NCBI GenBank assembly: GCA_965220055.1
Contig: CBDCPE010000004.1
Location: 558,001 to 622,000 of the forward strand
Direction of reading: 5' to 3'
From: Bin87 sp965220055
Lineage (GTDB): Bacteria > Chloroflexota > Dehalococcoidia > Lucifugimonadales > UBA3495
Length of the DNA: 64,000 nt
The notes under the pieces are model-generated. The model had not been told where the DNA came from. It ran no database searches and saw nothing but the letters and a program-made list of their open reading frames with translations. Position numbers and translations under genes: made by a program. Every line of letters starts with the position of its first letter. Position 1 is the stretch's first letter. Below, piece after piece: positions 19,713-28,960 of the stretch.

Positions 19713-21383
19713 CTAACACCAGGCATCGTCATCATCGTCATCCGGATCGTTGACGTCCACTGCCGCGGTTTCGTGTACCGGCACTGTCATCAGGAATTCG
19801 GCGTAGTCGCCGTACACGGTATCGACCATGAGGTCTCCGCCGGCCCGACGCGCCGCATCGGCTGCGATGGTCAGGCCAAGGCCGGCGCCCATTACGCCCT
19901 CCTGAGTGGTGAAGAACGGGTTGAAGATGCGGTCCCGCAGGTCATCGGCGATACCGGGCCCGTTGTCCCTCACCTTGATTTCGACCACATCGTCCACCAG
20001 GCGGCTCGATACCGACAACGCGGGCTCATAGTCGTCGCCCAATTCCGCTTTCTTCAGGTTCATCGCGTAGCAGGCGTTGGTGACCAAATTGCCCACCGAT
20101 TCCCTGAATTCTTCGACGACAATCAGCGTCGAACCGATGTTGTCGTCGAGGTCGAACGCGGGAGCAACATCGTAACCCTCGCAGGCTGACACGGCGGCGT
20201 CCTGCAGCTCCGCGTTCAGGTCCGCTTGGCTAGGGGGCCTGGTGTCGACACTCAAGCCCTGCATCCGTTCGACGATGGCGAGGGCCCGGCCGCCGTTGGT
20301 GATCACCCGACCCAGGCTATCGCTCATTTCATTGGTGATGTCATCCAGCAAGGCGACATCCTCAGACTTCATACCGTCGCGGTAGGTATCCAACATTGCC
20401 GTGAGTTCACCGTAGAGTTCCGTGGCTCCCTGGCTGAAGTTCGTCACGAAGTTCAGCGGGTTGCTGATCTCGTGGGCTACGCCCGAGACCAATTCCCCAA
20501 GCGCGGCCAATTTCTCCTGCGCCACCAACCGCGCCTGCATGGTCTGGAGCTCGTCGTTCGCCTCCCGCAACTCTTCGTAGAGCCGCTCCACCAGGTTGAG
20601 GCGCTGCACCTCGAGGGCGTGCTGCCGGAAGACCTCGAGGGCGCGGGCAAGTTGGCCGATCTCGTCGCGACCGACCTCGGGCACGGGATTTTCCAAGTCT
20701 CCCTGGGCCATGCTGCGCATCCGGTCCGACACGCGGGAGAGGCGGCGCAAGACACCGTTGCCCACCCACACCCACGCCGTAAGGGTGGCGGCCACCACGC
20801 TAATCACGCAGATGGTTGCCAGCAATACTCGTCCTTGGTCGAAGCTGCCCACGGTTGCGGTGAGGTTTGCGTCGGCGTACTGGCCGGCACCCTCCACGAG
20901 GAGGCCGACGATATCATCAAGAGCGTTGCTACTTTGGTCGAACTCGGCCACCAGGGCTGGCATTTCCGACGCCTGGGGGGCGGCGACCAGGCGGTCGATC
21001 ACGCCGGCCATTTCATACGCGGAGACCTGGACGGCCAGGGCCAGGGATTCCAGGTCCTTCAGCGCAACCAACCGGCTCAGCGACGCATCCAATTCGGTCA
21101 AGATGTCTCCCACATCCGCCTGGGCGGTGGCAGGTCCGGCGGAGCCCGAACCGGCGATAACTTCGCGGCCGTATGACCGCAGCTTCTCGGCGGACAGCGC
21201 CGCGGCCCAGGCGGCGTCGACGGCAGGGGCGGACTCGGAACGGATCCGGTAACTGAGGTCGCCGCTGCGCTCGAAATAGTAGATCCCGACGGCGCAGGAC
21301 AGGAGGGTGAGAATCACCGCGAAGACGAGCGCCAAGTAGAGGCGTGTGCCGATTTGACGCCATCGATTGATTAGAAATCTCAT
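19713..21383 (-). CDS. membrane sensor histidine kinase (orphan)
   Basis: 556 aa. First helix LYLALVFAVILTLLSCAVGIYY-like (about 14-36), an extracytoplasmic helical sensor of about 155 residues, second helix near VLLATICVISVVAATLTAWV, then HAMP (about 215-265, RLSRVSDRMRSMAQGDLENP), a coiled coil (LYEELREANDELQTMQARL), H-box GVAHEISNPLNF (about 300) and ATPase boxes: N NLVTNACYAMNL, G1 DNGPGI, F/G2 NPFFTTQEGVMGAGLGL. All key residues are present. No response regulator is adjacent, so the partner is encoded elsewhere. An acidic tail (DDDDDD) ends the protein. Confidence 0.9.
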   Translation of the reverse strand: MRFLINRWRQIGTRLYLALVFAVILTLLSCAVGIYYFERSGDLSYRIRSESAPAVDAAWAAALSAEKLRSYGREVIAGSGSAGPATAQADVGDILTELDASLSRLVALKDLESLALAVQVSAYEMAGVIDRLVAAPQASEMPALVAEFDQSSNALDDIVGLLVEGAGQYADANLTATVGSFDQGRVLLATICVISVVAATLTAWVWVGNGVLRRLSRVSDRMRSMAQGDLENPVPEVGRDEIGQLARALEVFRQHALEVQRLNLVERLYEELREANDELQTMQARLVAQEKLAALGELVSGVAHEISNPLNFVTNFSQGATELYGELTAMLDTYRDGMKSEDVALLDDITNEMSDSLGRVITNGGRALAIVERMQGLSVDTRPPSQADLNAELQDAAVSACEGYDVAPAFDLDDNIGSTLIVVEEFRESVGNLVTNACYAMNLKKAELGDDYEPALSVSSRLVDDVVEIKVRDNGPGIADDLRDRIFNPFFTTQEGVMGAGLGLTIAADAARRAGGDLMVDTVYGDYAEFLMTVPVHETAAVDVNDPDDDDDDAWC

Positions 21384-21431
21384 CGTTTCATCGCCTTTTA
21401 TATGTCTCAGTCAGTGTGTGGAACAACCCAA

Positions 21432-21463
21432 GGTTATTCGATTGTCGGGTTATTCGATTGTCG
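21432..21463. repeat. 16-bp tandem duplication, intergenic
   Basis: GGTTATTCGATTGTCG occurs twice in direct succession upstream of the histidine kinase. It is one of the series of short tandem duplications in this window and lies outside any gene. Confidence 0.9.
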
Positions 21464-21509
21464 CCGTCGGGAATGGAAGGCACGGCAGCAACGAGGCGAT
21501 GCAGCCGCT

Positions 21510-21566
21510 TCCAGCGAGAGCTCGCGCTGGGACGACGAGATTGCCGCGCTTCGCTCGCAGTATCCG
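21510..21566. repeat. partial copy of the dispersed palindromic-ended repeat
   Basis: GACGAGATTGCCGCGCTTCG and the following CTCGCA match the core of the repeats at 27223, 38127 and 40140, but the terminal TGACGCGTACCC motifs are missing and the rest has diverged. Confidence 0.5.
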
Positions 21567-21613
21567 TGTTGGATGTCAAGGTTTTGATCTGATGGGTATT
21601 GGTTTCAGGTGGC

Positions 21614-22570
21614 TCAGGTGGGATCAGGCGTCCAGGGTGTTCTGCGGCGGGCGATGGTGTGCAGTCGCAACAGCAGCTTGCGCATGACGGCCACCAGCCC
21701 CACTTTCTTAGCCTTGCCCCGCTCACAGAGGCGCTGGTAGAACCGCTGCAGTTCGCCCTCGTGCCGGACCGCCGCCAATGCCGCCATGTACAGGACGCGA
21801 CGCACCACGGCGCGTCCGCCACGGGTGGCCCGATACCCCCGCTGTTGCCCGCTGTCCCAAGCCCAGGGCGCCAAACTCACCAGGGCGCCAAACCCACCAG
21901 GGAACACCAACCCTTGCCTTCTCCCTGGCCCAACTCGGGCAGCTCCGCCACCAGGGTCGCCGCGGTCAGTTCTCCCACCCCCGGCACACTGCGGTACAGC
22001 GCCGACCGCTCGGACAAAACCGCACTGCTCTGCAGGGTATCTCGGTACTCCTGGTCCAGCCGGGCTATTTCCTCATCCAGCCAGGCGATGTGCCGCTGGG
22101 TCGAGGCTCGCGCTCCCGCGTTCCAGGCTCGATCCAGTCGGTTGCGTTCCTGGGTCCGCTGGTCGATCAGTTGCCGCCGGCGCCGCAACAGCGCCGGCAG
22201 GGTCGCCGCTTCCGGCTCCCGTTGCGGGTCTCCCTCCAGGGCAAACACCTGACCGTACCGGGAGAGTATCTGGGCATCCAACCGGTCGGTCTTGGCCGGC
22301 TTGCCACTGGCCGGCGCAAAGGCCCGCACCCGATTGGGATGGGCCAGATGCACCGGCACCCCACATTCACCCAGACCCCGCACCAGGCAGGCCCCGCACC
22401 AGGGGGCCTTCGTATCCGCCGGTGGGTTCGCATACCACCAGCTCCGCCCCCTGCGCTCTCAGCCATCCCAGCAATGCCGCAATCCCCGGGCCGTCGTTGG
22501 CGAAGCACCGCACCGGTCCTCCTTCAGCCGATGCGTCCAGTCGGGTTTTCCCCACGTCAATCCCCATCAC
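21614..22570 (-). pseudogene. IS110-family transposase, broken by two tandem duplications
   Basis: The DEDD transposase is readable in three frames: start GIDVGKTRLDAS and VCEPTGGYEGPLVRG, then LGECGVPVHLAHPNRV, KTDRLDAQILSRYG, SVPGVGELTAATLVAELPELG, then WDSGQQRGYRATRGGRAVV and VMRKLLLRLHTI. Each break coincides with a direct tandem duplication, 16 bp at 22373-22404 and 17 bp at 21863-21896; removing one unit at each site rejoins the protein (PLVRGLGECG and VxLAPWAWDSG). Related to the intact IS110 at 36370 by motif order. Transposition activity must be lost. Confidence 0.85.
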
Positions 22571-22573
22571 CTT

Positions 22574-22605
22574 CAGTGTTCCTACCCTCCAGTGTTCCTA
22601 CCCTC
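22574..22605. repeat. 16-bp tandem duplication before the dead IS110 gene
   Basis: CAGTGTTCCTACCCTC is present twice in succession directly upstream of the transposase start, inside the expected 5' non-coding (bridge RNA) segment of the element. Confidence 0.9.
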
Positions 22606-23029
22606 CAATTGGGCTACGATTGTGCCGCGGTCCTCCCCACTTGCTGATGCGGGCCCCTCTGCCCCGGTATCCGTTCGGAGGGCCGTTGCCTGGGCGTGAG
22701 GGTGCCCTACTGCGAGACGGTGCCGCTGCGTCTCAGACCCCGCTCACCCAATGACAGACGACGCGCCCCTCAGCCCTTCCCCACAGATTGGCCTATCCGC
22801 AGGGCACTACGCAACATACAAATGACAATTGGAACGCAAGCGGGTACGCGGCAGAGAAACACAGTGATGGTATCGACAGATCCGGCGTATACGTGACCAC
22901 CGTCGAAACGGCGACGCTGGATCAGGCGGCAACGATCGGTCTGCCGGCCAACACCATGACACTGGAGACTGAGCGGCCCTGACCGTCAGTCCTCGTGATC
23001 TGATCGACATCGGGACGCGCGGCACGCAG
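22606..23029. other. 424-bp stretch without a convincing gene
   Basis: The first part is probably the non-coding end of the dead IS110 and contains a small hairpin (GAGACG...CGTCTC near 22717-22737). A short forward frame at 22788-22982 (64 codons) has no ribosome site or recognisable motif; it may be the tail of a decayed gene. I see no RNA gene. Confidence 0.5.
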
Positions 23030-23638
23030 TCAGTACAGCCGTTGCCGGTTGGCCTTGTCCTCGTCTGCGTCGATCTCCCGGGCGTCGGCCCCGGCGATCT
23101 GGTCGGCGAGCACCTGGCCGTAGGAGGGGTACGACGACCGGTCGATCTGCGCCTTGGCGTCCCAGATCCGGCCCCGGATCAGCGCGCGTCCGCAGTGCAG
23201 GAACGCCTCTTCTACCGAGACCTTTAGCCCCGAGAGCGGAGCCTTGCCCGACACCGTCAACGGCTCCAGCAGCCCGGGGTCGGTGGTGATCTCCGCCTTC
23301 CCCTTGACCCGCAGCGTCTCGTTCATGCCCGGCACAAAGAACAGGAGGCCCACGCCCGGATTCTCCACGATATTCTGCAGCGAGTCCACCTGGTTGTTGC
23401 CCGGCCGGTCGGGCAGCAGCAGCGTACGCTCGTCCAGCACCTTGACGAAGCCCGGCGGGTCGCCCCGGGGCGAAGCATCGGCCTGGCCGTCGGCGTTGCT
23501 GGAGCTCAGCACGCAGAACGGCGACAGGGCGATGAAGTCTCGGCAGTGCACGTCCAGGCGGTCCAGCACCTTCTGCGCCGCCCGGGGAGCCGGCGGCCGG
23601 TAGACCTCTCGCAGTTCCGCATCATTCGTAACGGCCAT
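23030..23638 (-). CDS. pyridoxamine 5'-phosphate oxidase-like FMN flavoprotein
   Basis: 202 aa from ATG 23638, chosen because GGAGGT lies 8 bases before it; the frame also extends upstream without support. Split-barrel flavin-reductase fold: DFIALSPFCVLSSSNADGQADASPRGD (first strands and FMN phosphate region), LLPDRPGNNQVDSLQNI (FMN-binding Arg/Asn), GVGLLFFVPGMNETLRVKG and the C-terminal AFLHCGRALIRGRIW. This pattern matches the MSMEG_1061 subgroup of PPOX proteins. Physiological substrate unknown; members bind FMN or F420 and reduce or detoxify small molecules. Divergent from the Gfo/Idh gene, 182 bp apart. Confidence 0.82.
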   Translation of the reverse strand: MAVTNDAELREVYRPPAPRAAQKVLDRLDVHCRDFIALSPFCVLSSSNADGQADASPRGDPPGFVKVLDERTLLLPDRPGNNQVDSLQNIVENPGVGLLFFVPGMNETLRVKGKAEITTDPGLLEPLTVSGKAPLSGLKVSVEEAFLHCGRALIRGRIWDAKAQIDRSSYPSYGQVLADQIAGADAREIDADEDKANRQRLY

Positions 23639-23820
23639 GCCGCATACCTCCACGCTCGCCCAAGGCGGGCGGTTCCCATTGTTGCCGGATGGTAAAGGCT
23701 TAGCTGCCTCCGTGGCAAGGCTCGGCGGGTGCGCCATCGCGGGTTACTGATCGGCTCACGGTCAGAATCGGCGGAGCCGCTATGTTACGATGCCCGAAAA
23801 TACGCGGCAGGAGTACCATC

Positions 23821-24915
23821 ATGGCAGACAAGATCCGGCTGGGCATCATCGGCGCGAACATCCACCGGGGATGGGCGGTGCGTTCACACCTCCCCGCCGT
23901 GGTGGCGAGCCCCGAGTTCGAACTCACCGCCGTCTGCACCACGCGCATGGAAAGCGCCGAGGAGTCGCGCCAGATGTTCGGCGCGCGCCTGGCGTTCGAC
24001 GATTACCACGCCATGCTGGCCCACCCCGACATCGACGCCGTGGCCGTCAGCCTGCGCGTGCCGAACCACTACGATCCAACCGTGGCGGCCATCAACGCCG
24101 GCAAGCACGTTTATGTCGAATGGCCCCTGGGCCGGACCACTGAGGAAGCCCAGGAGATGGCCGATCTGGCCCGGTCCGCGGGCGTGCGCAACATTGTCGG
24201 TCTGCAGGCCCGGGCCAATCCGGCGCTGCTGTACCTGCGGGACCTGGTCGCCGAGGGCTACGTGGGCGAGGTGATGTCCTGCCACGTCCGCCGCATCTCC
24301 GGGGGCTCGCTGACGCGCCAGTCCGACCGGACTTGGCAGCGCGATCGGGAGCTGGGCGCCCACACGCTGACCATCACCTTCGGCCATACCATCGACGTCC
24401 TGCGGATGGTGGTGGGCGATTTCAGCCACGTGTCCACCGTGGTGAGCACGCAGGCCAACCAGTGGTTCGAGTCGGATACCAACCAGATGGTGGACGTGAC
24501 CTCACCGGACAACGTGCTGATCAGCGGGCGCCTGGTGAACGGCGCGGTGGCATCCGCCCACGTCGCCAGCAATCCCTGGGTGGACAGCGGTTACCTGATG
24601 GAGATCCACGGCCGGGACGGCACCCTGGTGGCCACGTCCGACGATACGCCCAACCACGAGGGCGTGAAGCTTCAGGGCTCCCAGGGCAGCAACCGGCTGG
24701 AAGACCTGGAGGTCCCGGCCAGATACACCTACGTGCTGGAGGGGATGCCTCGCGGCGCGCCGTACTGCGTCGGCCAGATGTACTACCAGTTCGGGGAGGC
24801 CATCCGGAACGGCGCCGATTGCCAGCCCGATTTCGACGAGGCGGTACGCCTGCACCACCTCATCGACGGCATCCAGGCGGCGTCGGACACCGGGCGGGAG
24901 GTGGCCATCGAATAA
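23821..24915 (+). CDS. Gfo/Idh/MocA-family NAD(P)-dependent oxidoreductase
   Basis: 364 aa from ATG 23821 with AGGAGT 7 bases upstream. N-terminal Rossmann fold (IRLGIIGANIHRGWAVRSHLP, residues 4-24; a GxxGxxxxx variant) followed by the family signature HVYVEWPLGRTTEEAQEM, where EWP replaces the common EKP so the usual Lys is Trp-shifted; the C-terminal alpha/beta domain contains GAHTLTITFGHTIDVLRMVVG with the conserved Asp/His region. Family members oxidise or reduce sugars, inositols or related polyols. No sugar transporter or isomerase neighbours it, so substrate is open. Confidence 0.87.
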   Translation: MADKIRLGIIGANIHRGWAVRSHLPAVVASPEFELTAVCTTRMESAEESRQMFGARLAFDDYHAMLAHPDIDAVAVSLRVPNHYDPTVAAINAGKHVYVEWPLGRTTEEAQEMADLARSAGVRNIVGLQARANPALLYLRDLVAEGYVGEVMSCHVRRISGGSLTRQSDRTWQRDRELGAHTLTITFGHTIDVLRMVVGDFSHVSTVVSTQANQWFESDTNQMVDVTSPDNVLISGRLVNGAVASAHVASNPWVDSGYLMEIHGRDGTLVATSDDTPNHEGVKLQGSQGSNRLEDLEVPARYTYVLEGMPRGAPYCVGQMYYQFGEAIRNGADCQPDFDEAVRLHHLIDGIQAASDTGREVAIE

Positions 24916-24982
24916 GGGGTACCGTTCGGATGTCGCCGCAGTCTCACCATCCCAACGCATACACGGATGGAGTGACGATACG

Positions 24983-25210
24983 GTGCTGCGGATCATGCAC
25001 GACCGGGGTGATGCCGTGATACCGGTGAGCGAATCCCGCCGCTTGGTCGCCGCACTGTCCCAGCAGCGCCCTAACGCGCGGGTGTACTACACCGAGACCG
25101 ACATCTTCCGCCACGTGAGCCCCGACGCCGACACCTCCTGGGCGCCCCTGCTGACAGGCGCGTGGCGAGTGTGCCGGCACATGTACCACATCATCCGGGT
25201 GGCTCAATAA
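24983..25210 (+). pseudogene. C-terminal fragment of an alpha/beta hydrolase
   Basis: About 75 codons read LRIMHDRGDAVIPVSESRRLVAAL then FRHVSPD, matching the end of hydrolases in which the Asp after an HD(x)GD loop and the His before VSPD complete the triad. There is no nucleophile domain upstream: only 67 bp separate it from the Gfo/Idh stop. A relic of a larger gene, presumably non-functional. Confidence 0.6.
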
Positions 25211-25322
25211 TCCGTCACAAATCATTGCACTCGCTCCACGCCGTGCATCCCCAATTGCCTGTCTATCGTTCAGGTACATTCTCTTTTGAAAACGTGTCAG
25301 GGTAGGGGGAGACGGCACTCAA

Positions 25323-26447
25323 TCAACCTAACGTCGTGGGATGCTGCCTAACTTGCTTCGACAGCTCGGTTGGAAACTCAGTTTCGACGGCCTCGATTGC
25401 CTTCAGCAACAGCGGGCGAGCGAAATCGCCTGGACTGTAATGCATTAAACCCATCCACTTAGACGGGTAATACCTCGCCAGCATCCCCAAGATGTATGAA
25501 ACGAGGTACAGCTTGAACAACTCGCTCAGTTTGTCCCCGTTAGGGAAATCCAAAATGCCGGTCATAGAAGGGCTATCATCTCGATGGTGGAATACAGGAA
25601 ATTTCTTCTGGTGAGTTTTATTGGGCTCGTGCAAGAACACCAAACTGAACTGAGGGATCGTGTCAATCAACAAATTTGGCCATGAGTGCGGCGTAGGCTG
25701 CATAAGTACCGACTTGCCGTCTACCAACCCTTGCAGGTCAGGCACCACGTGTGGCGACAGGAGCGCGAACCTGGTTTGCGTCGTGTCATCTGACACGATC
25801 ACCGGAAACCATTTGGACTTCCTGCCCGTAATCCCTTGGTAATCGAACGTGGTTGCCATGAGCCTGGACAGCAAGTCGTCCAAGCTGAGTAGACTATTGC
25901 CGGTTGCAAAATTGATGTCTCCAAGGTCATGGTCTACCACCATTTTGGTGTTACCAGGGATATAGAAGCAATGCTCTTGATGCAGGTTCGTGCATGCCCC
26001 CACCAATTCGCGAAATGTACCGTTGGTTGCCTTGACCTGCAAGTCAAGGACGTTCTTAATTCCGTCCTTCAAAGTCTGCTGCCAATTGATATCCTGCAAC
26101 CCATGCCTCTTCTGGAGTGCTTCCTCTTTTTTCGAGTGGTCTCGCAGCAAGATAGCACCTCGAGACAAAGACAATACCCCGTAGTAGAGGAGCAGCGGCT
26201 TTACGCTGACATCTGCTGACACCGCATTCTGAAAATACGCGCTCCCTTGTGTGAAAAAGGCGTTGACTTGTGAAATTTTCTCGGAATTCGGTTCTACACC
26301 ATGCGTTTCTTGGTACCACGCCTTCACCAGGTCGTGCGATTCGAAACGCGTGATCGCTTGCCAAGCCTGGTTGTTCACAATATATGCTCCTGCATGGATG
26401 AAGAGAATTCCCAAAAACCGCTGTTTGGTTCGCTTGTTTACCAACAC
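25323..26447 (-). CDS. YaaC-like protein of unknown function
   Basis: 374 aa with GTG start at 26447 (no strong ribosome site). The all-helical N-terminal part (AWQAITRFESHDLVKAWYQ, then KPLLLYYGVLSLSRGAILLRD, then KRHGL) and the C-terminal helical part (LFKLYLVSYILGMLARYYPSKW, MHYSPGDFARPLLLKAIEAVE-like) fit the YaaC family. Function of that family is not established. Codon use is visibly more A/T-rich than neighbouring genes, suggesting transfer. It stands alone between a hydrolase relic and a small membrane protein. Such lone acquired helical proteins are sometimes defence-related, but nothing here proves it. Confidence 0.6.
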   Translation of the reverse strand: MLVNKRTKQRFLGILFIHAGAYIVNNQAWQAITRFESHDLVKAWYQETHGVEPNSEKISQVNAFFTQGSAYFQNAVSADVSVKPLLLYYGVLSLSRGAILLRDHSKKEEALQKRHGLQDINWQQTLKDGIKNVLDLQVKATNGTFRELVGACTNLHQEHCFYIPGNTKMVVDHDLGDINFATGNSLLSLDDLLSRLMATTFDYQGITGRKSKWFPVIVSDDTTQTRFALLSPHVVPDLQGLVDGKSVLMQPTPHSWPNLLIDTIPQFSLVFLHEPNKTHQKKFPVFHHRDDSPSMTGILDFPNGDKLSELFKLYLVSYILGMLARYYPSKWMGLMHYSPGDFARPLLLKAIEAVETEFPTELSKQVRQHPTTLG

Positions 26448-26507
26448 GTGAATCGCTTTGCAACGAAGGTTCCCGGTCGATGATGTCGCGAAGATTTGCG
26501 GTCAGAT

Positions 26508-26524
26508 TTTATACTGCCAGTATA
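26508..26524. promoter_or_regulatory. inverted repeat upstream of the YaaC-like gene
   Basis: TTATACT-GCC-AGTATAA is a perfect 7-bp palindrome with a 3-bp centre, 61 bp before the GTG. Each arm also resembles a -10 box (TATACT), so it may be a promoter with overlapping operator. No other feature is visible in 26448-26770. Confidence 0.35.
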
Positions 26525-26770
26525 ACCGCTGTTGACACTTGCGACCGAGTCAGTCCCCGGATAAGATCAGCCCGCCATCCAATACCGATGGGCCGCCCGA
26601 CTTGCAGACGCGACACCTATCGGCCCACTATCCAACCCACCGCGCGGTTCGCCCCGCAACGACAAACCCCTCAAATCTGCTCTCGCCGACGCAGCGTATA
26701 TCGGTTCTGACAAGGGGTATACTTTGAACCTGTCGGGGACTTTCGACACTTGCCCAGGGGGCTTGGAGGA

Positions 26771-27013
26771 ATGATGGACCGCTATCGTTGGACGTTGATG
26801 GTGGCGACCGGCGGGGTTGCGTTCCTGGCCGCGATTGCCGTGTTCGTTGCCGTCGTGCGGGCCTTCAACGTGATGATCGCCGGCATTTATCCGGAGGCCT
26901 GGGTGTTGACCGCCATGATGACGGCCCCGTTCACCATCGGCGTGGTGTCGCTGGCTACCATCGCGACCGCGCTGGTAGAGACGTTCGCGCGGCGGCGAAC
27001 CGTCTCTACCTGA
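26771..27013 (+). CDS. small two-helix membrane protein
   Basis: About 80 aa from the ATGATG at 26771 (GGAGGA directly upstream favours the second ATG, 26774). Two hydrophobic helices: LMVATGGVAFLAAIAVFVAVV and VLTAMMTAPFTIGVVSLATIA, with an Arg-rich end (FARRRT). No family recognised. Stands alone, followed by a dispersed repeat. Confidence 0.55.
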   Translation: MMDRYRWTLMVATGGVAFLAAIAVFVAVVRAFNVMIAGIYPEAWVLTAMMTAPFTIGVVSLATIATALVETFARRRTVST

Positions 27014-27222
27014 GCCGGCCTGGACCTGCCGAAATGGCGGTCCAAACCGCTCGCCCCGCCTTATGCCTGTCTCCGTCTGTATCGGCGCGATCGCGTAGTC
27101 CGTCGCGGATCTATGTCCCGAGTTTGTGCACTCTGGGGCATTCCCCGAATATCAGTGTATCAACCGCCCCCGGTCAATCAGAACCTCCCGCCAGCCGCAC
27201 GGCGGAAACCGGTACGCTAGGC

Positions 27223-27381
27223 TGACGCGTACCCGCGTGCATTCAAACTGTCATTGCGAAGGCAATTCCCCTCGTCATTGTGAGCGAAGCGCGGCAATCT
27301 CGTCGGTGGAGGAGACGTCGTCCAGGCGACGGGATTGCAGCGTCGCTGCGCTCCTCACCATGACAAACTGGGTACGCGTCA
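27223..27381. repeat. palindromic-ended dispersed repeat, copy 1 (MITE-like)
   Basis: 159 bp with perfect 12-bp inverted ends, TGACGCGTACCC and GGGTACGCGTCA. Inside are CATTGTGAGCGAAGCGCGGC and AATCTCGTCGG, the reverse complement of the core found in the copies at 29002, 38127 and 40140. No coding capacity. It sits between convergent genes. Confidence 0.8.
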
Positions 27382-27387
27382 GGTCGG

Positions 27388-28418
27388 TCACGCCGGCTGC
27401 GCCTCCGCGTTCCCAAAGCCGGCCGAATAGCCTTGGGATACCCTCTCCTCCACCCCGGTGAAGCCGGGTTCGTCCCACTTTCGCATCACCAGCACCGGCG
27501 TGTTGGCGTGGCGCACCACCCGGTCCGTCACGCTGCCCAGCACCAGCCGGTTGATCCCGCTCCGCCCGTGCGTCGTCATCACCACCAGCGTCGGTTCCGC
27601 CGCCGCCATCTCCACGATGGCCTCCGCTGGATTCTGGCCCTGCAGGTGGCACACTGTAACCTCTTTGGCGAACCCGAATTCGATTGCCAACCGCCGCTTC
27701 GCCCGGTCCAATGACGCTTGCGCTTCCTGCGAGTTGGTCCGTACCAGATCATCCGCCGACGTCCACTCCCCGCCGCTCGATCCCGCCGCTTCCTGCCCCA
27801 GGTACAGGCGGTAGAAGTCCGACGTCGCGGTCACCCGAAGCAGCGCGATCCGCGCGCCCAGCGCCGTAGCCACGCATGCCGCGTGCGGCAGCGACAGTTC
27901 CGACAACTCCGACCCGTCCAGCGGAACCAGCACCGTCCTCGGCTCAACCGCTGCCGTCAGTGTGCTGCTGCCGCTCCGGATTAGCAGCACCGGGTTTGGG
28001 ATGGAGTGCAGCACCTTGTCCGCCACGCTGCCCAACGCCCAACGCGCGATCCCGCCCCGGCCATGGGTCGACATCACCGCCAGCGCGTCTGGCTCGTGCC
28101 CGGCCCAGTCTGTGATGGCCCTCGACGGCGCGCCGGGCAACGTCGCAACTGAAGCGGCGATCCCAATCGATCGGAGCCCTTCCCGCACGCGCGAGAGGTA
28201 GCTCTGCGAATGCCGTTGCGCCTCCTCCAGCATCCTCCCCGTCACCAACGCCGAGTGCCGGTGATGCACCACTGGCGGCAGGATGTCGAAGGCCTCCACC
28301 AGCTATATCGGAACCGCCAGCCCACCCGCAATCAACCGGGCGTAGGGCAAAGCCATTTCCGAAAGCTCGGATCCATCCACTCGGATCCATCCAGGGGAAC
28401 AATCACATTGGAGTACAT
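27388..28418 (-). pseudogene. tandem-domain universal stress protein with a broken N-terminus
   Basis: The start is ATG 28418 (MYSNVIVPLDGSE). A 14-bp tandem duplication (CTCGGATCCATCCA twice, 28366-28393) shifts the frame; without one unit the protein reads LDGSELSEMALPYARLIAGG, then meets an in-frame TAG before LVEAFDILPP. From 28299 the frame is open for 303 codons and contains the end of the first USP domain (VMSTHGRGGIARWALGSVA ATP-loop) and a complete second one (RTVLVPLDGSELSEL ... VVMTTHGRSGINRLVLGSV). A second-domain product might still be made from an internal start. USP proteins bind ATP/AMP in stress. Confidence 0.78.
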
Positions 28419-28705
28419 ATCACGCGCTCACTGCCTTGGTTCGACCGTCGGGTCTCGTTTCACGGCGGCTATGTTATCACCCGGCGTTCCCCCGGTTCAG
28501 TCCGCCAAAATCCACGGCCCAGCCTGACCCCGCCGCCAGCGTCGATCCCCGTCCGCCTTCGCCACCGGAAGCGCCCTCGTCTCGCAGCCACGGCCTTCAC
28601 CTGCCCCATCGAGCAGCAACAGCCACGCCGAATCCCGTTCCATGGTACTCCCACACTCTACCCGCCCGACTCCGCCGCGTCGCCAGGCTATCCCCAAACG
28701 AAACG

Positions 28706-28733
28706 AGGCCAGGACCGTCACCGGTCCTGGCCT
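28706..28733 (-). terminator. intrinsic terminator or attenuator upstream of the USP gene
   Basis: AGGCCAGGACCG and CGGTCCTGGCCT form a perfect 12-bp stem with a 4-nt loop. On the minus strand it is followed by CGTTTCGTTT, a T-rich run. It lies between the leader peptide at 28793-28873 and the USP start at 28418. Confidence 0.65.
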
Positions 28734-28792
28734 TCGCGCGCCAAGGGCCACAATGCCCCCGGCCCGGTCTCTCGTCCCTGTCGATACCGTCG

Positions 28793-28873
28793 CTACCGCA
28801 TCGCCGCCACGTCACCGACAGGGACCGGACACGGGAAATGCCACTTGTGGTGCCTCGTGATCAGAGAAACCAC
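28793..28873 (-). CDS. 26-codon putative leader peptide
   Basis: GTG at 28873 is preceded by AGGAGGT at a 5-base spacing, the best ribosome site in the area. The peptide begins MVSLITRHHKWHFPCPVP and ends at TAG 28793-28795. A hairpin (GTCCCTGTCG/CGACAGGGAC, 28774-28825) overlaps the end of this frame, and the terminator at 28706 follows, the usual plan of a transcription attenuator. Short His/Lys/Cys-rich leaders of this sort precede amino-acid or stress operons. The regulated gene would be the USP at 28418, itself now broken. Function is inference. Confidence 0.45.
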   Translation of the reverse strand: MVSLITRHHKWHFPCPVPVGDVAAMR

Positions 28874-28960
28874 TTCCTACCTCCTGTGGTGACGACGGCG
28901 CGTACCGTCGGGCTGCAGTGGGCGGGGTTTCCAATACCAACCCCGGCACCTTGAATACAG

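Noticed and set aside
18200..19741. 513-codon reverse frame under dnaE2
   Set aside because: No domain; explained by codon bias of dnaE2 on the other strand.
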